A stretch of 22,067 bases of DNA, taken from NCBI GenBank assembly GCA_038253325.1, contig JBBSHE010000039.1:1-22067 (forward strand), in the 5' to 3' direction. The translations under genes were made by a program, and so were the position numbers. This document shows positions 1-6,509 of the stretch, in pieces (the stretch's first letter is position 1; every line of letters starts with the position of its first letter). Source of the DNA: JBBSHE01 sp038253325. Lineage in GTDB: Bacteria > Actinomycetota > Actinomycetes > Propionibacteriales > Nocardioidaceae. The notes under the pieces are model-generated. The model was not told where the DNA came from. It saw only the letters and a program-made list of their open reading frames with translations, and did no database searches.

Positions 1-1308
1 TACCGGACCATCGGCGACATCATGCGGTCGCTCAACCCGTTCACCGGTGAGTTCTACCGGGAGGCGCTGCAGGTCAGCCGCTACACCCGCGAGATGTTCT
101 GCCTGATGGAGGGGCGGCACGTTCACCCGTCGACGCTCTATCCGGGCGGTGTCGGGACGGTCGCCACGATCCAGCTGATGACCGACTACATGACCCGGCT
201 GATGCGCTACATCGAGCACATGAAGAAGGTCGTGCCGATGCACGACGACCTCTTCGACTTCTTCTACGAGGCGCTCCCGGGCTACGAGCAGGTCGGCAAC
301 CGGCGCATCCTGCTCGGCTGCTGGGGGTCGTTCCAGGACCCGGAGTACTGCAACTTCGAGTACAAGGACATGACCGACTGGGGCCGCAAGATGTACGTCA
401 CCCCCGGCATCGTCGTCGACGGCAAGCTGGTGACGACGGACCTGGTCGACATCAACCTCGGCATCCGGATCCTGCTCGGCTCGTCGTACTACGACGACTG
501 GGAGGACCAGGAGACGTTCGTCACCCACGACCCGCTTGGAAACCCGGTCGACCGGCGCCACCCGTGGAACCAGCACACCAACCCCCGCCCGCAGAAGCGT
601 GACCTCGACGGCAAGTACAGCTGGGTGATGTCACCACGCTGGTACGACGGAAAGGACTACCTGGCGCTCGACACCGGCGGTGGCCCGCTCGCACGCCTGT
701 GGTCGACCGCACTCGCCGGCCTCGTCGACATCGGTTACGTGAAGTCGACCGGCAGCAGTGTGCAGATCAACCTGCCGAAGACCGTGCTCAAGGGCCCCGT
801 GTCGCTGGAGTGGAAGGTTCCCCAGTGGAGCAACACGATCGAGCGCAACCGGGCCCGGACGTACTTCCAGGCGTATGCGGCCGCCTGCGCGCTGCACTTC
901 GCCGAGAAGGCGCTGGTCGAGATCCGCGCCGGCCGGACCAAGACGTGGACGCCGTTCACGGTTCCCGAAGAGGGGATCGGCGTCGGCTTCACCGAGGCGG
1001 TCCGCGGAGTGCTGTCGCACCACATGGTGATCCGCGACGGCAAGATCGCGAACTACCACCCGTACCCGCCGACTCCGTGGAACGCCAACCCTCGCGACAG
1101 CTACGGCACACCGGGTCCGTACGAAGACGCGGTGCAGGGTCAGCCGATCTTCGAGGAGAACGACCGCGAGCACTTCAAGGGCATCGACATCATGCGCACG
1201 GTCCGTAGCTTCGACCCGTGTCTGCCGTGCGGCGTGCACATGTACCTCGGCGGCGGCAAGAAGCTCGAGATGCTGCACTCGCCGACGCAGTCCGTGACCG
1301 GGGAGTAG
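1..1308 (+). CDS. hhyL: [NiFe]-hydrogenase large subunit, group 1h type (5'-truncated by window edge)
   Basis: Catalytic subunit carrying the Ni-Fe(CN)2CO site that oxidises H2. The frame is open from base 1, so the N-terminus and the first Cys motif (RxCGxC) lie upstream; 435 residues are visible. The C-terminal Ni-binding motif DPCLPCGVH is at visible residues 405-413 (C407, C410). It is followed by a 22-residue tail (414-435) that should be cleaved after H413 during maturation, matching the endopeptidase gene at 6000. The SRYTRE stretch at visible residues 26-31 is, from memory, the segment targeted by a standard hhyL PCR primer. That, plus the DUF5947/DUF6084/DUF6390 neighbours, points to group 1h rather than the related group 2a (Huc) enzymes. 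The family scavenges trace H2 in Actinobacteria. The group assignment is strong but not proven without the N-terminus and small subunit. Confidence 0.95.
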   Translation, partial: YRTIGDIMRSLNPFTGEFYREALQVSRYTREMFCLMEGRHVHPSTLYPGGVGTVATIQLMTDYMTRLMRYIEHMKKVVPMHDDLFDFFYEALPGYEQVGNRRILLGCWGSFQDPEYCNFEYKDMTDWGRKMYVTPGIVVDGKLVTTDLVDINLGIRILLGSSYYDDWEDQETFVTHDPLGNPVDRRHPWNQHTNPRPQKRDLDGKYSWVMSPRWYDGKDYLALDTGGGPLARLWSTALAGLVDIGYVKSTGSSVQINLPKTVLKGPVSLEWKVPQWSNTIERNRARTYFQAYAAACALHFAEKALVEIRAGRTKTWTPFTVPEEGIGVGFTEAVRGVLSHHMVIRDGKIANYHPYPPTPWNANPRDSYGTPGPYEDAVQGQPIFEENDREHFKGIDIMRTVRSFDPCLPCGVHMYLGGGKKLEMLHSPTQSVTGE

Positions 1309-1316
1309 CAGCCAGG

Positions 1317-2276
1317 ATGGCTCAGACCGAAGCAGCCGTCAGCAGATCCGACCAGCTTCGGGCAGCCGGCGACCGCATCGACACTCTGCTGGACGCGAGC
1401 GCGTCCGGCGGAGCGGTCGCGCGCGAGCGCGCCGAGGAGTTGGTCCGCCTGGTCGCCGACCTCTACGGCGCCGGACTCGAGCGGGTGCTGACGATCGTCG
1501 ACGACGCCGGTCATCTCGATGACGACGTACTGGCGGCGCTGGCCGCAGACGACCTGGTCGCCAGCCTGTTGCTCGTGCACAACCTGCACCCGTACGACGT
1601 GACAACGCGCGTCGAACAGGCGCTGGTGAACGTGCGGCCTTACCTCGGTTCGCATGGTGGAGACGTCGAGTTGTTGGAGGTGAGCGACGACGGCGTCGTC
1701 CGGCTGCGGCTGCTCGGCAGCTGCGACGGCTGCCCGTCGTCGTCCGTCACGCTCAAGCTGGCAGTCGAGGGAGCCATCGAGGCCGCCGCTCCGGAGATCT
1801 CCGCCATCGAGGTGGAGACCCCGAGCGAGGATGGCGGGCTCGCTGCGGGCGGGTCGCTGATCTCCGTAGACGCGCTGCGTTCACGGATCGGCGCACCGTC
1901 GCGTGCCGACGAGATTGGCGAGCATGGGTCCTCCTGGCAGTCCGTTCCCGAGCTGGCCACGCTGGCGCCCGGCGCCGTCGACGGACATCTGGTGGGACAG
2001 ACGCCGATCGTCGCCTGCCGGGTTGGCTCGGACCTGTATGCGTTCCTGGACCGGTGCGCGCGTTGCGAAGGCACCCTGGCGGGTGCGTCCTTGGCGCGCC
2101 GGCTCGGCGGTGCGGTCGGTGACGCCGTGCTTCGCTGCCCGACCTGTCGGGCGCACTACGACGTACGACGTGCCGGGGCGTGCCTGGACGCGGACGAGCT
2201 GCATCTCGATCCGCTTCCGCTGCTGGTCAACGACGACGTGGTGTCCGTCGCCGTACCGGCCCCGGTGTCGGCATGA
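1317..2276 (+). CDS. NifU-domain / Rieske-like fusion protein, hydrogenase-associated
   Basis: A 319-aa protein with three parts. Residues 1-95 are a helical region without metal ligands. Residues about 98-167 are a NifU C-terminal-type domain with the Fe-S scaffold motif CDGC (C136, C139). Residues about 208-315 resemble a Rieske fold. In that last part the cluster positions are CxxC (C247, C250) and CxxCxxHYD (C274, C277, H280), so Cys stands where classical Rieske proteins have His. The protein probably binds one or two Fe-S clusters and may carry electrons from the hydrogenase or help load clusters; neither role is shown by sequence alone. The ATG at 1317 is 8 bases after the hhyL stop with a short purine-rich site (CAGG) before it. 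It is cytoplasmic, with no signal or membrane segment. Similar fused proteins occur in group 1h hydrogenase loci. Confidence 0.87.
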   Translation: MAQTEAAVSRSDQLRAAGDRIDTLLDASASGGAVARERAEELVRLVADLYGAGLERVLTIVDDAGHLDDDVLAALAADDLVASLLLVHNLHPYDVTTRVEQALVNVRPYLGSHGGDVELLEVSDDGVVRLRLLGSCDGCPSSSVTLKLAVEGAIEAAAPEISAIEVETPSEDGGLAAGGSLISVDALRSRIGAPSRADEIGEHGSSWQSVPELATLAPGAVDGHLVGQTPIVACRVGSDLYAFLDRCARCEGTLAGASLARRLGGAVGDAVLRCPTCRAHYDVRRAGACLDADELHLDPLPLLVNDDVVSVAVPAPVSA

Positions 2277-2301
2277 GCAGTGCGCGCGCACCGGTGACGG
2301 G

Positions 2302-2982
2302 ATGAGCGACGTCCCATCGCCCGGTGTGCGCAGCGGCGCACCGCTGTCCGTGCTTCGGCGGATCACGGCGGCCCGGCCGCCGCCGGTCGTAGGTGAGCGG
2401 TGCGAGATGTGCGCCGAACCGATCGGTGAGGTTCACCAGCACGTCGTCAACCTCGAGAGCCGTGGCCTGGTGTGTGCCTGCCGAGCCTGCTACCTGCTCT
2501 TCACGGCACAGGACGCGGCGCTGCGTTACCGCGCGGTCCCTGAACGCTACCTGTCGTTTCCCGAATTCGACCTCGATGGACGGCAGTACGACGAGCTCGA
2601 GATACCGGTGGCCCTGGCGTTCCTCTTCAAGAACTCCGTGCTGGGGCGAACCGTCGCCTTCTACCCAGGCCCCGCAGGTGCGACCGAGTCCGAGCTGCCG
2701 CTCGAGGCGTGGGGCCGCATCGTGGATGCACACCCGGAGCTCGACGCCCTGCTCCCGGACGTCGAAGCGTTGCTGATCCGGGGAGCAGACCGAGCGGGTA
2801 ACAGCTTCTCGTGTCATCTGGTCCCGATCGACGCCTGTTACGAGCTGGTCGGTCAGCTGCGCCTGCTCTGGCGCGGGTTCGACGGTGGCACGGAGGTCCA
2901 CGCCGCGATGGACCAGTTCTTCGACAACGTGTCGGCGCGCAGTCGCCCCGCACCTGCCGCCCAGGGAACGCCCGCGTCATGA
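2302..2982 (+). CDS. DUF5947 family protein, hydrogenase-associated
   Basis: A 226-aa cytoplasmic protein recognised as DUF5947, a family found next to actinobacterial-type hydrogenases. A metal-binding-looking knuckle lies near the N-terminus: CEMC (C34, C37), H45/H47, then CxCxxC (C58, C60, C63), followed by YLLF. The rest is a conserved alpha/beta region with no catalytic motif I recognise. The last 20 residues are Pro/Ala-rich and likely disordered. The start at 2302 is chosen because it lies 25 bases after the previous stop and directly precedes the first conserved segment; the open frame extends further upstream only inside the neighbouring gene. Its stop overlaps the next start (ATGA at 2979), so the two are translationally coupled. 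A maturation or electron-transfer accessory role is inference from context. Confidence 0.82.
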   Translation: MSDVPSPGVRSGAPLSVLRRITAARPPPVVGERCEMCAEPIGEVHQHVVNLESRGLVCACRACYLLFTAQDAALRYRAVPERYLSFPEFDLDGRQYDELEIPVALAFLFKNSVLGRTVAFYPGPAGATESELPLEAWGRIVDAHPELDALLPDVEALLIRGADRAGNSFSCHLVPIDACYELVGQLRLLWRGFDGGTEVHAAMDQFFDNVSARSRPAPAAQGTPAS

Positions 2983-3617
2983 CCGATCTCACCCTGTCGG
3001 TCGTCGATGTCTTCGCCGAGCCGTACGCGGCAGCACCTCAGCTGACAGCGCGGCTGCGCATCGTGGAGTCCACCGAGCAGGTGATCCATACGATCGCGCT
3101 GCGCTGCCAGGTACGCATCGAGCCTCAGCGGCGGCGGTACAGCGAAGATGAAGAGAGCGGCCTGCTCGACATGTTCGGCACCCGCGACCGGTGGTTCGAC
3201 ACGCTCAAGCCCTTCATGTGGATGCAGTGCAGCACAATGGTCCAGGGTTTTCGCGGCATCACCGAGGTGGACCTCCCCATGCCGTGTACGTACGACTTCG
3301 AGGTGACGTGGTCGAAGTACCTGCATGCGCTGCGAGATGAGACGATCCCGGTGGTTTTCTTGTTTTCCGGCACGGTCTTCACGCGCGGCACCAACGGCTT
3401 CGGCGTGGAGCAGGTTCCATGGGACCGAGAGTCCAGCTATCAGATCCCGGTCACGGTCTGGAAGGACATGATCGGCCACTACTTCCCGAACACCGGCTGG
3501 CTGCGACTGAGCCACGACACCCTCGAGAGCCTGGCACACTACAAATCCGTGAGAGGCCTGACCACGTGGGAGGCGGCTGTCGAGTCGTTGCTGGAGAAGG
3601 CCGGGTCGACCTCATGA
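2979..3617 (+). CDS. DUF6084 family protein, hydrogenase-associated
   Basis: A 212-aa soluble protein that I recognise as DUF6084, a family of unknown function that travels with group 1h hydrogenases. It has a predicted beta-rich N-terminal half (residues about 5-50), an aromatic and Met-rich middle (FMWMQCSTMVQGF, near residues 82-94), and a conserved WSKYLHAL segment. No signal peptide, transmembrane segment or clear metal motif is present; the isolated Cys residues do not form a CxxC. The start overlaps the DUF5947 stop by four bases (ATGA) and its own stop overlaps the next start in the same way (3614-3617). This is the typical arrangement of proteins made in fixed proportion, possibly a complex. 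Function unknown. Confidence 0.8.
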   Translation: MTDLTLSVVDVFAEPYAAAPQLTARLRIVESTEQVIHTIALRCQVRIEPQRRRYSEDEESGLLDMFGTRDRWFDTLKPFMWMQCSTMVQGFRGITEVDLPMPCTYDFEVTWSKYLHALRDETIPVVFLFSGTVFTRGTNGFGVEQVPWDRESSYQIPVTVWKDMIGHYFPNTGWLRLSHDTLESLAHYKSVRGLTTWEAAVESLLEKAGSTS

Positions 3618-5038
3618 GCATCGAGCAGGCGCGGATGGTCGCCGATGCCGTGCTCTACGAGGGCTACCTGCTGTACCCGTACCGGGCGACCTCGAGCAAG
3701 AACCAGGTCCGCTGGCAATTCGGTGTCCTCGGCCCGCGCGGCGCGGCCGAGGCAGGGATCGGTGAGGACTCGACGCTGTCGGCCGACTGCCTGGCTCGCG
3801 CCGGTACCGACGCCCGGGTCACCATGCACGCGCGCTTCCTCCAGCTGCAACGACGTACCGCCGAGCGCCTCGAGGACAAGACGTTCACCCCGGTCGACGA
3901 GCTCGTCGTCGAGGACGCGCGTTGGCTCACGTGGGACGAGGCGGTCGAGTGCGAGCAAGAGCTCGCAACCGTACGCTTGGCGGACCTGACCGCGTCGGCG
4001 CAGCACCTGGCGGTCCATGTCCCTGCGGGGCGCGACGTCGAGCACGTCCACGACTTCACGGGCTCGCTCTCCGGCCGCCTGGTCCGCCGTCGCCAGGAGC
4101 TGAGCGCCGTTCTGCACGTACGGGCACAACCCGTCGACGGCCTCGTCCGCCTGAGCCTTCGGCTCGAGAACGACGCCCCACCCCAACCGGACAAGGACGC
4201 CGCGATCGGCGTGTCGCTCATCGGCGCCCACCTGCTGCTCGAGATCGAGGACGGCGAGTTCGTGTCCACGGCCAACCCGCCCGACGATGCCGCCGATGCG
4301 GCAGCCGGCTGCCGCCAGCACCGGTGGTGGCCTGTGCTCGCCGGACCGGCCGACGAGTCACAACTCCTGCTGGTCTCACCGATCATCGTCGAGGACCATG
4401 CCGAGCTCGCACCGGAGAGCGCCGGCGCACTATTCGACTCGACCGAGATCGACGAAATCCTCACCCTGCGGGTGATGACGATGACCGACGCGGAGAAGGC
4501 AGAGGCTCGCGCGACCGACCGCCGGGCGGCCGAGATCATCGACCGCTGCGACGCGATGACTCCCCAACAGATGCAGGACCTGCACGGAATCCTGCGCAAC
4601 CCCCACAGTGCTGCGGCGGCCGTTGCCGCGGACCCGTTCGCGTTGCCAGACGACTTCGTCTGGGACGCCGGCTCAGAAGATCACCCGGTCTTCACGACCG
4701 ACGCTCCATGGTGGGACCCGGAGGCGGACGCAAGTGTGGCCCCCGAGACCGACGCCGTGATGATCGCCGGCGTACGCGTCAGCAAGGGGAGCCTCGTCAC
4801 GGTGAGCCCCAACCGCCGGGCCGACGCCCAAGACCTGTTCTTCAACGGCATGACGGCCAAGGTCGCTGCCGTGCTCAGCGACGTCGACGGTGACACGCAT
4901 GTCGCCGTCACGCTTGTCGACGACCCGGCCGCGGAGATGCATGACTGGTACGGCCGGTACCTCTACTTTGCCCCCGACGAGCTCAAGCCGCTACCTACCG
5001 AAGCACAGCCAGACCATCGAGAGGAGAGTCGATCATGA
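3614..5038 (+). CDS. Conserved hydrogenase-cluster protein of unknown function (474 aa)
   Basis: A 474-aa soluble protein. The N-terminus has a strongly patterned segment, YEGYLLYPYRATSSKNQ (residues 16-32). The centre is rich in acidic residues, and an amphipathic region follows around residues 290-330. A separate C-terminal beta-type domain (residues about 386-460) contains RRADAQDLFFNG and WYGRYLYFAPDEL. I know similar proteins from group 1h hydrogenase loci but not their function. No membrane segments, Cys clusters or nucleotide-binding motifs are seen. The start ATG at 3614 overlaps the DUF6084 stop, and the stop overlaps the next small gene (ATGA at 5035), so it is embedded in a coupled operon. 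A longer upstream reading frame exists in this phase from 3419 but lies inside the DUF6084 gene and is rejected. Confidence 0.78.
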   Translation: MSIEQARMVADAVLYEGYLLYPYRATSSKNQVRWQFGVLGPRGAAEAGIGEDSTLSADCLARAGTDARVTMHARFLQLQRRTAERLEDKTFTPVDELVVEDARWLTWDEAVECEQELATVRLADLTASAQHLAVHVPAGRDVEHVHDFTGSLSGRLVRRRQELSAVLHVRAQPVDGLVRLSLRLENDAPPQPDKDAAIGVSLIGAHLLLEIEDGEFVSTANPPDDAADAAAGCRQHRWWPVLAGPADESQLLLVSPIIVEDHAELAPESAGALFDSTEIDEILTLRVMTMTDAEKAEARATDRRAAEIIDRCDAMTPQQMQDLHGILRNPHSAAAAVAADPFALPDDFVWDAGSEDHPVFTTDAPWWDPEADASVAPETDAVMIAGVRVSKGSLVTVSPNRRADAQDLFFNGMTAKVAAVLSDVDGDTHVAVTLVDDPAAEMHDWYGRYLYFAPDELKPLPTEAQPDHREESRS

Positions 5039-5154
5039 ATACGCTTGGCAAGGCGACCGCAGCAGTGTTGACGGCGGCGACCGTCGGCGCCGTTCTACTC
5101 GGGGTGCGTTCGCTCCCCGACATCCGTAGGTATCTCAAGATGCGCCAGATGTGA
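5035..5154 (+). CDS. 39-aa single-pass membrane peptide with PDIRRY tail (DUF6893-like), copy 1
   Basis: A 39-residue peptide: short polar N-terminus, one hydrophobic Ala/Val/Leu helix (residues about 6-24), then a basic C-terminal tail VRSLPDIRRYLKMRQM. It is almost certainly a membrane-inserted micropeptide with the charged tail on the cytoplasmic side (positive-inside rule). The ATG overlaps the preceding stop (ATGA), and a purine-rich site (GAGGAGAG, about 5021-5028) precedes it, arguing that it is translated. A second peptide of exactly the same length with the same tail is encoded at 5879-5998, which makes chance very unlikely. I associate the tail with the small DUF6893 family, from memory. 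A possible role is membrane tethering of the otherwise soluble hydrogenase or an accessory protein; this is inference. Confidence 0.82.
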   Translation: MNTLGKATAAVLTAATVGAVLLGVRSLPDIRRYLKMRQM

Positions 5155-5180
5155 GCGGCGCAGGCAACTTAGGAGGCACA

Positions 5181-5396
5181 ATGAGCGAAACACCAGGTGA
5201 GCACCTCGAGGAAGAGCCCCAGGACGAACGTGGGCCGGAGGGCTCACGCGACACCGGCTCGGACGAGCCCGGAGGAGGTCCTGTAGACCGGCCAGAGGGA
5301 AAGATCGGCGACGAGAACAACGAGACCTCGGTGGACTCCAAAGGTCCTCGCGATGAAAACATGCCGGACCTGCAGACCGGTGACGCCGGCGGCTGA
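5181..5396 (+). CDS. Small acidic disordered protein (71 aa)
   Basis: A 71-aa protein made almost entirely of Glu, Asp, Gly, Pro and Ser, with no hydrophobic core, so it is predicted to be intrinsically disordered and soluble. The start at 5181 is fixed by a perfect AGGAGG ribosome binding site at 5171-5176; an in-frame GTG at 5151 overlaps the previous stop and lacks such a site. It lies between two tiny-gene neighbours of the hydrogenase operon on the same strand. I do not recognise a family. Its coding status rests on the strong ribosome binding site, operon position and a composition matching the neighbouring acidic protein. Function unknown; a chaperone-like or binding-partner role would be a guess. 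Confidence 0.7.
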   Translation: MSETPGEHLEEEPQDERGPEGSRDTGSDEPGGGPVDRPEGKIGDENNETSVDSKGPRDENMPDLQTGDAGG

Positions 5397-5440
5397 TGGG
5401 CACACTGCGACAACTTCAACCCTCCGAATAGGAATATGTC

Positions 5441-5785
5441 ATGACTGAACCGAACGAATCCAACGAGTCCAGCAGCCAGACCGATCCCGACGACCCCGAC
5501 ACCGGAGGTCGCGCCATGCCACCCTACGAAGGCCGCCGTGAGAGCGCCGATGTCGAAGGACAGGAGAAGTCCGAGAAGGACGGCGCGAAGACGGGCGGTG
5601 CCACCGGTCCGGTCGAGGACGACGAGATGAAGGCCCCTGAGCCCGACGACACCGACCGCGGCGCGGTCGCATCGCCGGCCGACGAGCAGCCCGCAAGCGA
5701 ACAGCCCGAGACCGACCTCGACCCGGACATGACCGGCCCGTCGCACATCGAGGGAGTTCCGCGCGGTGAGGACTCGCGCGCCTGA
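5441..5785 (+). CDS. Acidic, low-complexity disordered protein (114 aa)
   Basis: A 114-aa hydrophilic protein dominated by Asp, Glu, Pro, Ser and Gly, with no predicted secondary-structure core, signal peptide or Cys. It resembles the preceding 71-aa protein in composition but shares no convincing alignment. The start ATG at 5441 has only a weak ribosome binding site (TAGGAAT, 5429-5435). The conserved-looking patches are RAMPPYEGRRESADVE (about residues 24-39) and MTGPSHIEGVPRGED near the C-terminus. It sits between the first acidic gene and the second 39-aa membrane peptide in the hydrogenase operon. I do not recognise a family; function is unknown. Confidence 0.68.
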   Translation: MTEPNESNESSSQTDPDDPDTGGRAMPPYEGRRESADVEGQEKSEKDGAKTGGATGPVEDDEMKAPEPDDTDRGAVASPADEQPASEQPETDLDPDMTGPSHIEGVPRGEDSRA

Positions 5786-5805
5786 ACACTGCTACGGTCA
5801 CAACC

Positions 5806-5856
5806 TGACCCCGCCCCGGTGAGCTCGTCTGGCTCACCGACGTGGGGCGCGGGTCA
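5806..5856 (+). promoter_or_regulatory. Long bipartite hairpin in intergenic leader (attenuator or processing candidate)
   Basis: An inner perfect stem of 8 bp (5817-5824 with 5832-5839, 7-base loop) is extended by an outer GC-rich stem (TGACCCCGCCC at 5806-5816 against GGGGCGCGGGTCA at 5844-5856), interrupted by a small bulge. It lies between the acidic protein gene and the second membrane-peptide gene. There is no U-run after it, so it is not a simple intrinsic terminator. An upstream GGTCA (5796-5800) could pair with TGACC (5806-5810) instead, which would compete with the outer stem. Confidence 0.5.
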
Positions 5857-5878
5857 ACCACCACAGAAGGAGACCACT

Positions 5879-5998
5879 ATGAGCGTCGTCGGATACATCG
5901 CAGTAGCTCTCGTCGCTGTTGGAGTACTCGTTGCTCTGGCGGTCCTGGTCCGCTCGATACCCGACATCCGGCGCTACTCGCGCATCCGAAAGATGTGA
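5879..5998 (+). CDS. 39-aa single-pass membrane peptide with PDIRRY tail (DUF6893-like), copy 2
   Basis: A 39-residue peptide with a strongly hydrophobic helix (residues about 4-22) and the tail VRSIPDIRRYSRIRKM. Compared with copy 1 at 5035, the last 16 residues share 11 identities (VRS, PDIRRY, R, M) and conservative changes elsewhere, while the membrane helices have diverged. A good ribosome binding site (AAGGAGA at 5867-5873, 5 bases from the ATG) supports translation. The gene is one base from the next gene start (GTG at 6000), the hydrogenase endopeptidase. Likely membrane-anchored with a cytoplasmic basic tail. Role unknown; keeping two copies in one operon suggests hetero- or homo-oligomer formation or two distinct partners. 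Confidence 0.84.
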   Translation: MSVVGYIAVALVAVGVLVALAVLVRSIPDIRRYSRIRKM

Positions 5999-5999
5999 T

Positions 6000-6503
6000 G
6001 TGACCCCGACGATCCTGGTCGCCGGAATCGGCAACATCTTCTTGAGTGATGACGGCTTCGGACCTGAGGTCGTCCGTCGCTTCGCCGCCACGCGTCCCGA
6101 AGTCCCCGGCGTACGCGTCGTCGACTACGGGATCCGCGGCATGCATCTCGCCTACGACCTGCTCGACGGCTACGACGCCCTGGCGATTGTCGACGCGGTC
6201 CCCGGCAATCCGAGTCGGTCCCAGGGTCGGCCTGGGTCGATCAGTGTGCTGGAGGTCGGGCCGGCTGACCTGGGCGAAGGCGAGTTCGACGCCCACGGCA
6301 TGAACCCCGTCGCGGTGCTGGCAAATCTTGGTGCCCTCGGTGGCGAGCTCCCGAGGACGTACGTCGTGGGCTGCTGTCCCGACAACGTCGAGGAGGGCAT
6401 CGGCCTGTCCGACATCGTCTCGGGTGTCATCGACGACGCGGTGGTCCTCCTCGGTCGCCTCGTCGAGGATCTCAGCGCGTCCCCTCGTCTCCGAGCGGGG
6501 TGA
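6000..6503 (+). CDS. Hydrogenase maturation endopeptidase (HycI/HupD/HybD family)
   Basis: A 167-aa protease of the family that removes the C-terminal extension of the hydrogenase large subunit once nickel is inserted. The diagnostic N-terminal motif GIGNIFLSDDGFG is at residues 9-21. By comparison with E. coli HybD, the Ni-sensing ligands are D18 (Glu in HybD), D65 in IVDAVPG and H99 in DAHGMNP. Length is normal for the family. The start is taken as GTG 6000, which places the conserved strand at residue 5 as in homologues; the preceding gene stops at 5998. The substrate is probably HhyL at the start of this window, which retains a cleavable tail. The stop is 6 bases before the hypC-hypF start. 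Confidence 0.92.
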   Translation: MTPTILVAGIGNIFLSDDGFGPEVVRRFAATRPEVPGVRVVDYGIRGMHLAYDLLDGYDALAIVDAVPGNPSRSQGRPGSISVLEVGPADLGEGEFDAHGMNPVAVLANLGALGGELPRTYVVGCCPDNVEEGIGLSDIVSGVIDDAVVLLGRLVEDLSASPRLRAG

Positions 6504-6509
6504 GAGCGG

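Noticed and set aside
1..1308. Group 2a (Huc) assignment for the large subunit
   Set aside because: The accessory gene set and the SRYTRE segment fit group 1h better; not fully excluded because the N-terminus and small subunit are outside the window.
3419..3613. Upstream extension of the 474-aa protein
   Set aside because: It lies within the DUF6084 coding region and the ATGA start at 3614 begins the conserved part.
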